NCBI GenBank assembly: GCA_015057455.1
Contig: SVEH01000006.1
Location: 1-64,000, forward strand
Length of the DNA: 64,000 nucleotides
Direction of reading: 5' to 3'
Origin: Lachnospiraceae bacterium
GTDB lineage: Bacteria > Bacillota > Clostridia > Lachnospirales > Lachnospiraceae
A program made the position numbers and the translations under genes. This document shows positions 28,301 through 36,656 of this stretch, piece by piece. Each line of letters starts with the position of its first letter. The stretch's first letter is position 1. The notes under the pieces are model-generated. The model worked only from the letters and a program-made list of their open reading frames with translations, did no database searches and was not told the origin of the DNA.

Positions 28301-28855
28301 AACGACTTTGAAATTATTGATGAAACAACTGGTGTTACATCTGGTTCATTTACATTTAAACTATCTGATATGCCTGCAATGATAAATCCTTCTATTAAAT
28401 TAAATTTATCAGATGACTCAGGATATCAAAAATCAGAATTAAGTGTAGATATTAGTGATAAAAATATCTTTACTCTACTATCTACTAATACTACAACTAC
28501 TCAAAAAGATGTAACATTGCCTGCAGCCGCGCTAGATATTCAATCTGTTATGCAAGATAAAATAATACAATATAATCTTCTATTAGAATTAAATGTTACA
28601 CCTACAGTTAGCAATCTAGTTACTGCATTTAATAACAAAATGTTTACAACAATGCTCGCACAAACATTAAAAGAAAAAGGTCTTGTTTACTTTAATGGAA
28701 AACAAAATCCTTTAACATTATATTTTATGGGAAAAGCAAATCCTACAATTAATGCAATCTTCTTAGAAGGATATAAAGCTAGCAAAGCCGGAACAAACCC
28801 TGGTTTAGATGCTCAAATGGTTTCATCTGGCGCTGCAGCTGCTACAACTCCATAA
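25307..28855 (+). CDS. Large repetitive single-pass membrane protein
   Basis: 1182 residues on the plus strand. Residues 1-440 are disordered and rich in Pro, Gln and Glu, with a repeat of 97 codons present nearly twice at DNA level. A Lys-rich block (KKVKKEKPSGPRKKW) then leads to one transmembrane helix (about 460-482), so the N-terminus should be inside and about 690 residues outside. The outer part has an unknown alpha/beta domain (about 490-840), an Ala/Val/Gly repeat coded by a 15-bp unit (27839-27957), a Thr/Ser-rich stretch, and a second domain (about 990-1182). The ATG at 25307 is preferred because AAAGGA lies eight bases upstream; the ATG at 25298 overlaps it. I do not recognise the family (possibly DUF6583-like). 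Confidence 0.75.
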   Translation: MSNPNESNDEILNFDLTDSTDINTMENSAQMNKAPVTEASSTVLPEDVFANDFAGEPVQTQVPEQQTIGEPVQAQAPEQLTLNEPVQASVPEQVSLNETTSEPVAEQPIINKQPQPTLDFGADDLFSSPIEASAEPAPSISTEQVPEQATISEPIQTQTTEQISTSEPIQTQAPEQLTLNEPVQASVPEQVSLNETTSEPVAEQPIINEQPQPTLDFGADDLFSSPIEASAEPAQSQVPEQNTLVETTNKPIAEQPVINEQPQPTLDFGQLEEPPLFSPEPPIMEHSPEPEITQPNPSTMDIDMKPLFSDVPPATEESLTPAFLEPKLEETPVQPEQPQPQLDFSNVAPNSESNNAASPVEQQLNLAANQDPVVNSEVPLQQPSPPNPTALDQLDDLNIDSNATGGWHKPTQTETSLNEDKTSTNASLEDDTNNKVKKEKPKKVKKEKPSGPRKKWPIVLASVFGGLLILALIIAYLILFNPVTSNAILSTVLKPKLYYAKMESDALKVLKEDINANFDKQFALAKNTSNTPLATTSTLTLGEGAYEYGAYLGNYASLLNSLKTITLKNDSYVDDDKISYIIEAIINEKPIIMANIMIDKKNSSLYAHVPGISKRWFKAKLDTEALASAETSLSLSNDITITAKDVNNLLDTYLPIIIHFANDITINKNLNLEVDNSKITVREAIVKFTPEELGNIIGGMLTQAKTDKTTYNIVESMGIFSSKADFTKAIDGMIKSLKEADSDTMKGLTMSVYIDKAGKIIGRKFVPEDKTNIEHITFLSTEDKNITKFSLELKTKTSNIKLHGNNKTTGKKNDGTIIFDGTYASSSEATIEFEDGIENSDLTDGAIDDSAVDGGAVGGGAVDGGTVGGGAVGGGAVGGGTIEGDTAGGSKKEAVDSGAAGQSSGAVINNFTVDEIIVGDTVISDTTITTIPNTKVTSSPTSTTPSTSTTPSTSTKSNITTNTVDATKSPITTIINDTDDEEFESIEAETKIGFTIEYNDFEIIDETTGVTSGSFTFKLSDMPAMINPSIKLNLSDDSGYQKSELSVDISDKNIFTLLSTNTTTTQKDVTLPAAALDIQSVMQDKIIQYNLLLELNVTPTVSNLVTAFNNKMFTTMLAQTLKEKGLVYFNGKQNPLTLYFMGKANPTINAIFLEGYKASKAGTNPGLDAQMVSSGAAAATTP
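25527..26009 (+). repeat. Direct repeat of 192 bp with a 291-bp period
   Basis: 25527-25718 recurs at 25818-26009 with only a few substitutions. The period is 97 codons, so copy-number change keeps the reading frame of the host gene. Confidence 0.85.
27839..27957 (+). repeat. 15-bp minisatellite coding for a Gly-Ala-Val repeat
   Basis: About eight copies of GGTGCTGTTGGTGGC-like units (five codons each) lie in tandem in the outer part of the large membrane protein. Confidence 0.85.
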
Positions 28856-28887
28856 TATAAACCAAACTATAATTTGAACGTAACTAG

Positions 28888-28916
28888 GGCCCCTGTCGGA
28901 ATGAACGACAGGGGCC
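28888..28916. terminator. GC-rich hairpin between convergent genes
   Basis: GGCCCCTGTCG (28888-28898) pairs with 28906-28916. It lies between the stop codons of the large membrane protein (+) and maf (-). Flanks CTAGGGCC and GGCCTAATT are shared with the hairpin at 98-122. Confidence 0.75.
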
Positions 28917-28948
28917 TAATTTTGGGCATTTTTAGTCCTCTTTATAAT

Positions 28949-29569
28949 TTATAACATACCTCTTAGTTCTCTCAATATTCTCGATATTGGAAGACCTACA
29001 ACATTATAATAATCACCATTTAATTTCCTAACATATGCTGCAAATAACCCTTGCACAGCGTATGCACCAGCTTTATCATATGATTCATCAGAATCTAAAT
29101 ACTTATTAATCTCTTCATCTGTTAAATCGTATATTTCAACTTCTGTACTTTCATAAAAAGATATTTTTCTAGTGTTACTAAATCCATTACATATAATTAA
29201 TGTAACACCTGTAAGTACATTATGAGTCCTTCCTTGAATAGCATTGATCATATTATACGCATCCTGTCTATCCTTTGGTTTGCCCATAATTTTACCATCA
29301 ACTTCAACAACTGTATCTGCCGCGATAATAATATGTTCATTTTCCTCATCTGATGATGATAATATATCCTTTAATGCTTTATTATATACATCTTCTGCTT
29401 TTTGCATGCTAAGTTCTAATACAATTTTATTAGGCTCTGTCTGAGTAATAACTTCTTCAAGATCACTTGGTATAACGTCAAAACTAATGCCCACTTGCTC
29501 TAATATTTCACGTCTTCTTGGTGAGTTAGATGCTAATATTACTTTACTTAGTTTGTTTTTTCTTTTCAT
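28949..29569 (-). CDS. maf: Maf-family nucleotide pyrophosphatase
   Basis: 206 residues, the usual family length. The N-terminal phosphate-binding motif is LASNSPRRREIL; IIAADTVVEVDGKIMGKP and YDKAGAYAVQG are the two further conserved blocks. Members hydrolyse non-canonical nucleoside triphosphates (for example dTTP/UTP or modified bases) and are linked to septum control. Its start overlaps the end of lgt by 26 bp, so the two are translated from one message. Confidence 0.93.
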   Translation of the reverse strand: MKRKNKLSKVILASNSPRRREILEQVGISFDVIPSDLEEVITQTEPNKIVLELSMQKAEDVYNKALKDILSSSDEENEHIIIAADTVVEVDGKIMGKPKDRQDAYNMINAIQGRTHNVLTGVTLIICNGFSNTRKISFYESTEVEIYDLTDEEINKYLDSDESYDKAGAYAVQGLFAAYVRKLNGDYYNVVGLPISRILRELRGML

Positions 29570-30440
29570 TATTAACCTTAATACTCCTTACTACTAAAAT
29601 TACTGTAGCTACTACAAAAGTAACTAAACCTAATAGCTGAGAAACTGCTATATTAGTTCCTGCAATTCTAAGTTGGTCAGTTCTTAGTGCTTCTATAAAT
29701 GTTCTTATTAAACCATATCCACCAATATAAATCAAAAATAATTGACCATTAAACTTCTTATGTTTTGTTACTAATAGTATTAATACCACCAATAAAAAAT
29801 TAAAAAATGATTCATATAAAAATGTTGGATGAACTTGTATAAATTCAACACCATCAATTATTTTTAAATTCTTTAAATAATTAGGATCATTATTAACTGC
29901 TGCTTCACTAACTTCTGATAATCTTAATTGCATTGCAAACAAACCATCTGTGTACTTACCAAAGGCTTCTCTGTTAAAAAAATTCCCCCAACGACCTATA
30001 GATTGGCCTAATGCTAATCCTGCACACGCAGTATCTCCAAGTATAAGAAATGATACTTTCTTATACTTAGAAAATATTAATGCTGCTAATACACCACCTA
30101 TAATTCCTCCATAGATAGCTAATCCGCCACCTCGAATATTAAATATCTCAGTCAAATTATTTTTATAATCATCCCAGCTGAAAACCACATAATATATTCG
30201 AGCACCTAGTACCGCCATAACAATAGCAAGCAATGCAAAATCTAGATATAAATCAGCATCTTGTCCTGTTCTTACAGATTGCCATTGAGTTAATAAATAA
30301 CCTAATATCATTCCAATGGAAATTATAATGCCATAAAAAGCTATATTAAATCCAAAAATAGATATACCCTTACCAACATTCTCTAATTCAATTCCAAAGT
30401 TAGGAAATCTAATACTTGTTTCTAGTAATACGTAATTCAT
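29544..30440 (-). CDS. lgt: Prolipoprotein diacylglyceryl transferase
   Basis: 298 residues with about seven membrane helices. It carries the Lgt signature IGRWGNFFNREAFG, and GGLAIYGGIIGG as well as the essential HPTFLYES region. It transfers diacylglycerol from phosphatidylglycerol to the lipobox Cys of prelipoproteins, the first step of lipoprotein maturation; the lipoprotein at 11353 is a candidate substrate. The ATG at 30440 is chosen over GTG at 30449 because GAGGTGA lies directly upstream. Coupled by overlap to maf. Confidence 0.95.
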   Translation of the reverse strand: MNYVLLETSIRFPNFGIELENVGKGISIFGFNIAFYGIIISIGMILGYLLTQWQSVRTGQDADLYLDFALLAIVMAVLGARIYYVVFSWDDYKNNLTEIFNIRGGGLAIYGGIIGGVLAALIFSKYKKVSFLILGDTACAGLALGQSIGRWGNFFNREAFGKYTDGLFAMQLRLSEVSEAAVNNDPNYLKNLKIIDGVEFIQVHPTFLYESFFNFLLVVLILLVTKHKKFNGQLFLIYIGGYGLIRTFIEALRTDQLRIAGTNIAVSQLLGLVTFVVATVILVVRSIKVNNEKKKQTK

Positions 30441-30486
30441 TTTTGTCACCTCTAGTCAAATATTATCTGCCATAAACAACTACAAT

Positions 30487-31584
30487 CTACACATTAAATC
30501 TAAATAAAACAACATCTCCATCGTTCATAACATATTCTTTTCCTTCTGAACGAACTAGACCTTTATCCTTAGCTGCATTGTATGAACCACACTCAACCAA
30601 ATTATCATAAGTAACTACTTCTGCTCTAATAAATCCTCTTTCAAAATCTGTATGTATTTTACCTGCTGCTTGAGGAGCTTTTGTTCCTTTAGTAATAGTC
30701 CAAGCTTTGCTTTCCATCTCTCCAGCAGTTAGGTAACTAATAAGACCAAGTAAACTATAACTAGCTGCAATAAGCTTTTCAAGACCTGATGATTTAATTC
30801 CTAAATCATCTAGAAATTCTTTTTTCTCATCCTCATCTAATTCAGCTATTTCTTGCTCTATTTGAGCACATATAACAAATACTTCTGATTTCTCTCCTAC
30901 TGCAAACTCTCTTACCTTCTTAACATGTTCATTATCGTTACCATCTGTTACTAAATCGTCTTCTGTAACATTAGCTGCATAAATAACTGGTTTTATTGTT
31001 AAAAGGTTATATCCTTGTAACCATTCTTCTTCATCGTCATCATTAGTCTCAAATCCCTTAGCCATATTACCTTCCTCAAGATAATCCTTAAGTTTCTTAA
31101 GCATAGCTAATTCTTTTGCAAGAGTCTTATCGTTATTAGCTCCTCTTGTTACTTTAGCTATTCTTCTTTCTATAATTTCAACATCTGAAAAAATAAGCTC
31201 TAAATTAATTGTTTCTATATCTCTGAGAGGATTAATAGAACCATCAACATGAATAATATTACTATCCTCAAAACATCTTACAACATGTACAATAGCATCT
31301 ACTTCTCTAATATTAGCTAAGAATTGATTACCTAATCCTTCACCTTTAGATGCTCCTTTTACTAAACCTGCTATATCAACAAATTCTATAGTTGCCGGCA
31401 CAAGTTTCTCTGAATTATACATCTTACCTAAAACATCTAATCTTTCATCTGGAACTGCAACAATACCCACATTCGGATCAATTGTACAGAATGGATAATT
31501 TGCTGACTCTGCTCCTGCCTTTGTTAATGAATTAAATAATGTACTTTTACCAACATTTGGAAGTCCAACGATTCCTAGTTTCAT
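30487..31584 (-). CDS. ychF: Ribosome-associated ATPase YchF
   Basis: 365 residues, full length for this Obg-like family. Walker A is GLPNVGKST at residues 6-14. DIAGLVKGASKGEGLGNQFL forms the switch region. The altered G4 motif expected of ATP-preferring members is present in the form of no NKxD. A TGS domain closes the protein (KTKGTKAPQAAGKIHTDFE region). It binds ribosomes and proteasome-like complexes and responds to redox stress. AGGAGG precedes the start. It is near lgt-maf (37 bp) and may share transcription with them. Confidence 0.95.
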   Translation of the reverse strand: MKLGIVGLPNVGKSTLFNSLTKAGAESANYPFCTIDPNVGIVAVPDERLDVLGKMYNSEKLVPATIEFVDIAGLVKGASKGEGLGNQFLANIREVDAIVHVVRCFEDSNIIHVDGSINPLRDIETINLELIFSDVEIIERRIAKVTRGANNDKTLAKELAMLKKLKDYLEEGNMAKGFETNDDDEEEWLQGYNLLTIKPVIYAANVTEDDLVTDGNDNEHVKKVREFAVGEKSEVFVICAQIEQEIAELDEDEKKEFLDDLGIKSSGLEKLIAASYSLLGLISYLTAGEMESKAWTITKGTKAPQAAGKIHTDFERGFIRAEVVTYDNLVECGSYNAAKDKGLVRSEGKEYVMNDGDVVLFRFNV

Positions 31585-31781
31585 ATCTTTATATCCTCCT
31601 ATTTGATAACAATTCTCTATTATGATTTGTATACCTCTTTTATAAAAGCATAAGATTTATTAACATCCTATACCACTAATTATAAACCCATGCATACGTT
31701 TAGCATTATAACACAAAACTAACAAAAAGCCAAAGAAAATTTAAATCTAATACAATATCCTCTAATAATCTATCCACAAAA

Positions 31782-31823
31782 AAATAAAGTTATCAATTCC
31801 CGAGAAAATCAACAACTTTATTT
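31782..31823. terminator. Terminator of the priA-to-rpe gene block
   Basis: AAATAAAGTT (31782-31791) pairs with AACTTTATTT (31814-31823), about 50 bp past the rpe stop codon. The rest of 31585-31870 is A/T-rich without further features. Confidence 0.6.
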
Positions 31824-31870
31824 ATGCTATAAACATCTTCAAAGTTTTTTAAGTGCCTAAACCATCAAAA

Positions 31871-32527
31871 TTATATGATACTCATTATATCATTAACATT
31901 CTCTTTTATATTTCCTTTATCAAACACTGCTGTTCCTGCTACTATTACATTCGCTCCTGCGTCTATAACTTTGTTGATATTATTAATGTTAATTCCACCA
32001 TCTACTTGAATATCTACATCCAAACCTTTACTGTCTATCATCGATTTTAACTCAACTATCTTTTCAGTACAACTTTCTATGTACTTTTGACCACCAAATC
32101 CAGGATTAACTGTCATTATAAGCACCATATCTACCATATCTAATACATGTTTTATACTTTCTATTGGAGTAGCTGGATTAAGTGCAACACCAACTTTTAG
32201 TCCTTGCTCTTTAACTTGTTCTATTGTTCTGTTTAAATGCTTACATGCTTCCACATGAACTGTTATTAAGTCTGCTCCTGCATCTTTAAAATCTTTTATA
32301 TAGCGACTTGGTTCATCTATCATCAAATGAACATCAAACACTGCTTTTGTTGATTTTCTAATTGCTTTTATTACTGGCATCCCAAAAGATATACTTGGAA
32401 CAAAACTTCCATCCATTACATCTATATGTACATATGGTACATTGCATTGTTCTAATATCTTTAATTGTTCACCTAATTTTGAAAAATCTGATGCTAAAAT
32501 TGATGGGGATAATATTATATCACTCAT
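31871..32527 (-). CDS. rpe: Ribulose-phosphate 3-epimerase
   Basis: 218 residues, TIM-barrel of usual length. Conserved blocks are PSILASDF, HIDVMDGSFVPSISFG with the metal-binding His/Asp, VHLMIDEP, MTVNPGFGGQKY and the phosphate-binding VDGGIN. It interconverts ribulose-5-phosphate and xylulose-5-phosphate in the pentose phosphate pathway. The gene commonly follows rsgA in Firmicutes, as here. GGAGGAG precedes the ATG. Confidence 0.97.
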   Translation of the reverse strand: MSDIILSPSILASDFSKLGEQLKILEQCNVPYVHIDVMDGSFVPSISFGMPVIKAIRKSTKAVFDVHLMIDEPSRYIKDFKDAGADLITVHVEACKHLNRTIEQVKEQGLKVGVALNPATPIESIKHVLDMVDMVLIMTVNPGFGGQKYIESCTEKIVELKSMIDSKGLDVDIQVDGGININNINKVIDAGANVIVAGTAVFDKGNIKENVNDIMSII

Positions 32528-32590
32528 TGTACTCCTCCATTCTTATATAATTAATCACTTACTATATACAAACACACTATTATTATCTAA

Positions 32591-32624
32591 TATAGCTAAT
32601 AGTCATCATTAACTATTAGCTATT
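32591..32624. repeat. Inverted repeat between rsgA and rpe
   Basis: ATAGCTAATAGT (32592-32603) pairs with 32612-32623. It lacks a good T run in the direction of transcription, so it may be an mRNA processing or stability hairpin rather than a terminator. Confidence 0.4.
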
Positions 32625-32682
32625 TATTAATTATTAATATTTCCTCTTGTAATTTATTAACTACCAATAGCTTTAATAAACA

Positions 32683-33558
32683 TTAATACCTTTTCTTATC
32701 ATTAATCTCATTATACAAAAGTTTATAATTCTCATACCTTGTCTTACTTATTTTACCTTCAAACAATGCATCTTTTACAGCACATTTAGGTTCATTTATA
32801 TGAACACATCCACCAAACTTACAATCATCAGCAAACTCATTAAATTCAACAAAATGTTCTTTTAGTTCTTCCTTGTCCATCTCTACATACAAAGAACTAA
32901 ATCCAGGGGTATCCATAATAAATGTATCTTCATTTAACATACGCAATTCTGAGTGTCTGGTTGTATGCTTACCACGTTGAATTTTGTCACTTATACCACC
33001 TACTTGCATATTAGCATCTGGATCAATAATATTGATAATTGATGATTTACCTACTCCTGATGGACCTGCAAGTACTGTTGTCTTACCGTATAATTCTTTT
33101 CTTATTGCCTCTACACCTTCATTACGTAATGCACTTGTACATATTACTTTATATCCACAGTTTACATAGGTTTCCATAATTACTCGCAATTCTTTTTCTG
33201 ATACAATATCACTTTTATTAAAACATACTATACATTTTAACCCTTGCTTAGACATTGATATAAGAAATCTGTCTAACAAATTTAAATTTGGTGTTGGTTT
33301 AGCTGCTGCAAAAATAACTAATGCTTGATCAACATTTGACACAGCTGGTCTAATCAATGCATTAGTTCGTTCACAAATCTCTATTATATTACCTGTTTTT
33401 TTATCTTCGTCAAGAATATCTATCTCAACATTATCTCCAACTAAAGGCTTTATACCATCTTTTCTAAATATTCCTTTAGCTTTACATTCATACACTCCCT
33501 TATCGGGAGTGTATATATAGTAAAAACCTGCTATTCCTTTTATTATTTTACCTTTCAT
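32683..33558 (-). CDS. rsgA: Ribosome biogenesis GTPase RsgA
   Basis: 291 residues. An OB-fold occupies residues 1-70. The circularly permuted GTPase order is seen: G4 CFNKSD (about 117) comes before G1 AGPSGVGKSS (about 171) and G3 DTPGFS (about 217). A C-terminal zinc finger has CKFGGCVHINEPKC. RsgA helps mature the 30S subunit late in assembly. It starts 2 bp after prkC, so translation is probably coupled. Well supported by the family-typical neighbours prkC and rpe. Confidence 0.96.
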   Translation of the reverse strand: MKGKIIKGIAGFYYIYTPDKGVYECKAKGIFRKDGIKPLVGDNVEIDILDEDKKTGNIIEICERTNALIRPAVSNVDQALVIFAAAKPTPNLNLLDRFLISMSKQGLKCIVCFNKSDIVSEKELRVIMETYVNCGYKVICTSALRNEGVEAIRKELYGKTTVLAGPSGVGKSSIINIIDPDANMQVGGISDKIQRGKHTTRHSELRMLNEDTFIMDTPGFSSLYVEMDKEELKEHFVEFNEFADDCKFGGCVHINEPKCAVKDALFEGKISKTRYENYKLLYNEINDKKRY

Positions 33559-33560
33559 AA

Positions 33561-35882
33561 TTACCTCGCAACTGCAACTCCAGATGTAAATGCTTTCGAA
33601 TCTGCACCTTCCTTAGCATTTTCAAATGAGTAGGATACATCCTCTGGTTTAATATCACCATCTTGTAAATCATTCTTTGTTCTAACCTTAACAAAGATTT
33701 CTACTTCACCTGCATATCCTGCATCTTTTCTAAATCTTGTGCTACCAGTGTATGACTTACCATCATAATTAATAGTACATGTTACTTTTACAGGTTCACC
33801 ACCATGTTCCTCAAAAACATCCTCCGCTGCAATTTTCATAACTACTGCAACTGAATAATCTTTTTCTTTTACTTCTTCTGTTGGTTCTGGTGTTGGTTCC
33901 TCTGTTGCCTCTTCTACAACATTAACCTGAATATCTATCTTTGAACCTCTCTCTATCTCAGAATTAGCTGCTTGTGACTGTCCTACAACCATTCCATTTG
34001 TATAATGATCATTAGATACTTCTTTAACTTGACCTAGTTTTAACCCACTAGATTCTAGTTTTCTTTCAGCCTCATCTACTGAAGATAAACCAAATAACTG
34101 AGGTACTGTAACTGTATTTTTCTTACCAATACTAATAGTAATAACAACTTTATCTGTATTCTTTATCTTATCTCCTGCCTTAGGACTTGTTTTTACAACT
34201 GCATTAATAGGAATTGTATCATGATTAACTTGTTTATGTTCTATTTGTAAAGCATATACTTCAAACAAATCGTTTAATTCCTTAATTGCGTCAGCTATAG
34301 GCATATTAGTTAAATCAGGCATCTTCTTTTCTTCTTCTTCTAATTCCTCTTCTTCAGCTCCAATTTCATATACTGTCAAAGTTACCGCTGTTTGTAATGG
34401 CCAAAGAGTTCCCGCCTTCGGATTCTGTTCCTTAATTAATCCATTGTAGCTTTCATCAGGAGGCGCCACTTTTCTAATTGAAACTACAAAACCTTGTTCT
34501 TTTAATATTCTTTCTGCTTCTTCAAGTGTTTTACCTTCAACACTTTGAACCTCTGCCATATCATCCGTTGGGAAAGTAGCTGTTATACTTGGCTCAACTG
34601 ATGGTGTTGGTTCCTCTACAGGCTCATCTTTGCCACCTTGATTTATAAAGAATAATATAATTGCAATAATAAATATAACAATTATAACTGCACCTATCTT
34701 TGTTATCTTCTCTAACTTATCATCAACTTTTTCTTCATCTGGATCAACAAAATCATCATTATATCCATCTGGACCATTACCTGGAAACTGTTGTTGACCA
34801 CCATAATTAGGAAATCCATTATTTCCATCCATTCTAGGATTCATATTTCCATTATTACCTTGCATTGCTGCATCATTCATATACATTCCATTATTCATCA
34901 TATCCGGATTCATCGTTTGATTCATTCCTGGATTCATTTGTTGACTCATATCTGGCCCTGGATTTTGCATAGCACCATTTCTTATTGCATTAACATCATT
35001 TGGTGATAATGCAATTGTTGGTGAATTATTAAGTACATCTGGAATAACTACAAAATCAACTCCCGGCTCTACCAAAGAACGCTTTAAGTCACTAATTAAT
35101 TCTACAACTGAAAGATATCTTCTCTCTGGTTTCTTTTGTAGACATTTTAAAACAATCTTATCCGTACTTATAGGAATATCTCCAACCAACTCACCTAACG
35201 GAGTTATCTCTTCTTGTATATGTAATAAGGCTATTGATACAGCATTATCTCCTTCAAATGGAACTTTACCTAAGATCATCTCATACATAGTAATACCTAA
35301 AGAGTATATATCACTCTTTTCATCACTATATCCACCTCTAGCTTGTTCTGGTGAAATGTAATGAACTGATCCCATAGCAGATGAAGTAAGTGTATTAGAT
35401 GATGCTGCTTTTGCAATACCAAAATCTGCAACCTTAACCTTACCATCTCTTGATATTATAATATTTTGTGGTTTTATATCTCTATGTATAATGTTATTAT
35501 CATGAGCTGCTTCAAGACCTTGTGCTATCTGTATAGCAATTCCTGTTGCTTCTCTAACATCTAATCTTCCTTTTCTTTCAATGAAATTCTTAAGAGTTAT
35601 ACCCTCTATTAATTCCATAACAATATAATACATGCCGTTTTCTTCACCAACGTCATATATATTTACTATATTAGGATGTTGTAAACCAGCTGCTGACTGT
35701 GCTTCTGCTCTAAACTTATCTACAAATCCGTCATCAGAACTAAATTCTTCTTTTAATACTTTTATAGCAACAAATCTATTTAATTTATGGCAACGTGCTT
35801 TATAAACATCTGCCATTCCGCCTGAACCTACGGTGTCTATAATTTCATATCTCTCTGCTATAAACATACCCGGTTTTAACAT
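33561..35882 (-). CDS. prkC: PASTA-domain serine/threonine kinase PrkC
   Basis: 773 residues. Kinase domain 10-270: K41, HRDIKPQN at 133-140, DFG at 153-155, SPEQARG. Residues about 300-385 form an unusual Met/Asn/Gly/Pro-rich linker. A transmembrane helix follows (about 393-415), then three PASTA repeats (about 430-640) that bind muropeptides, and a short extra C-terminal domain (about 665-773) not found in Bacillus PrkC. It phosphorylates many proteins in response to wall fragments, including during spore germination. The phosphatase lies just upstream. AAGGAGC precedes the start. Confidence 0.95.
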   Translation of the reverse strand: MLKPGMFIAERYEIIDTVGSGGMADVYKARCHKLNRFVAIKVLKEEFSSDDGFVDKFRAEAQSAAGLQHPNIVNIYDVGEENGMYYIVMELIEGITLKNFIERKGRLDVREATGIAIQIAQGLEAAHDNNIIHRDIKPQNIIISRDGKVKVADFGIAKAASSNTLTSSAMGSVHYISPEQARGGYSDEKSDIYSLGITMYEMILGKVPFEGDNAVSIALLHIQEEITPLGELVGDIPISTDKIVLKCLQKKPERRYLSVVELISDLKRSLVEPGVDFVVIPDVLNNSPTIALSPNDVNAIRNGAMQNPGPDMSQQMNPGMNQTMNPDMMNNGMYMNDAAMQGNNGNMNPRMDGNNGFPNYGGQQQFPGNGPDGYNDDFVDPDEEKVDDKLEKITKIGAVIIVIFIIAIILFFINQGGKDEPVEEPTPSVEPSITATFPTDDMAEVQSVEGKTLEEAERILKEQGFVVSIRKVAPPDESYNGLIKEQNPKAGTLWPLQTAVTLTVYEIGAEEEELEEEEKKMPDLTNMPIADAIKELNDLFEVYALQIEHKQVNHDTIPINAVVKTSPKAGDKIKNTDKVVITISIGKKNTVTVPQLFGLSSVDEAERKLESSGLKLGQVKEVSNDHYTNGMVVGQSQAANSEIERGSKIDIQVNVVEEATEEPTPEPTEEVKEKDYSVAVVMKIAAEDVFEEHGGEPVKVTCTINYDGKSYTGSTRFRKDAGYAGEVEIFVKVRTKNDLQDGDIKPEDVSYSFENAKEGADSKAFTSGVAVAR

Positions 35883-35929
35883 AAATTCCGCTCCTTTTTA
35901 TACAATCTTGTATATTAACTAACCTTATA

Positions 35930-36655
35930 CTACATCTCAACTAGTATAACACTAATATTATCTTTCCCGCCATATTTATTGGCTTTATCTACCAATATCC
36001 TAGTTGCTTTTTCTATATTATCACTATGTAATATCACATCCATTATCTCTGTATCATCAACCATATTAGTTAATCCGTCAGAGCATAATAAAACTCTATC
36101 TACTTTATCGGCTTCAATTTCAAAAAAATCAACCACTACATTATCCCCACTGCCCAATGCTCGTGTAATAATATTCTTGTTAGGATGAATCCTTGCATCA
36201 CTTTCTGTAATCTCGCCTCTTTTTACCATTTCTTCAACTAATGAATGATCTTGTGTAAGTTGAATTAAATTATTATCTTGTACAATATATAATCTCGAAT
36301 CTCCGACATTGGCCACATAAATCATTCCGTCCACAACTGTAGCTGCCACAACGGTTGTACCCATTCCTTCTAATTCTTGATTAGAACGAGAATCATTACA
36401 TATATTAATGTTAGCCGTATATATGGCGTATTCTAAAACACTTATAGGCGTACATATATCATTATATTCTTTTATATATGATGTCATTGCCTCTATGCAT
36501 TCTCTAGATGCATAATCTCCAGCTTTATGTCCCCCCATGCCATCTGCAACTATATATAAATTAGGTAATTTACCAATGGCATCATCCGTAGAAAAAATAC
36601 TATCCTGATTAATCTTTCGCTTACTCCCAATGTCTGTTAAAGCACTTGATTTCAT
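35930..36655 (-). CDS. stp: PP2C-type protein phosphatase, partner of PrkC
   Basis: 241 residues, the usual PrpC/Stp length. Metal-binding motifs are NQDSIF, VADGMGGHKAGD, VGDSRLY and LCSDGLTNMV, and GGKDNISVI closes the domain. It removes phosphates placed by the kinase encoded directly downstream. The ATG at 36655 is preferred to 36667 because GGAG precedes it and it aligns with family starts; it then begins just after the rlmN stop codon. Confidence 0.95.
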   Translation of the reverse strand: MKSSALTDIGSKRKINQDSIFSTDDAIGKLPNLYIVADGMGGHKAGDYASRECIEAMTSYIKEYNDICTPISVLEYAIYTANINICNDSRSNQELEGMGTTVVAATVVDGMIYVANVGDSRLYIVQDNNLIQLTQDHSLVEEMVKRGEITESDARIHPNKNIITRALGSGDNVVVDFFEIEADKVDRVLLCSDGLTNMVDDTEIMDVILHSDNIEKATRILVDKANKYGGKDNISVILVEM

Positions 36656-36656
36656 A

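Noticed and set aside
27562..28302. Minus-strand Pro-rich ORF opposite the large membrane protein
   Set aside because: It is the mirror of the Gly-rich minisatellite and has no ribosome site; the plus-strand gene has signal, helix and domain structure.
33490..33514. Perfect 10-bp hairpin in the start of rsgA
   Set aside because: It is within coding sequence for a conserved OB-fold segment and has no T run; chance or local mRNA structure.
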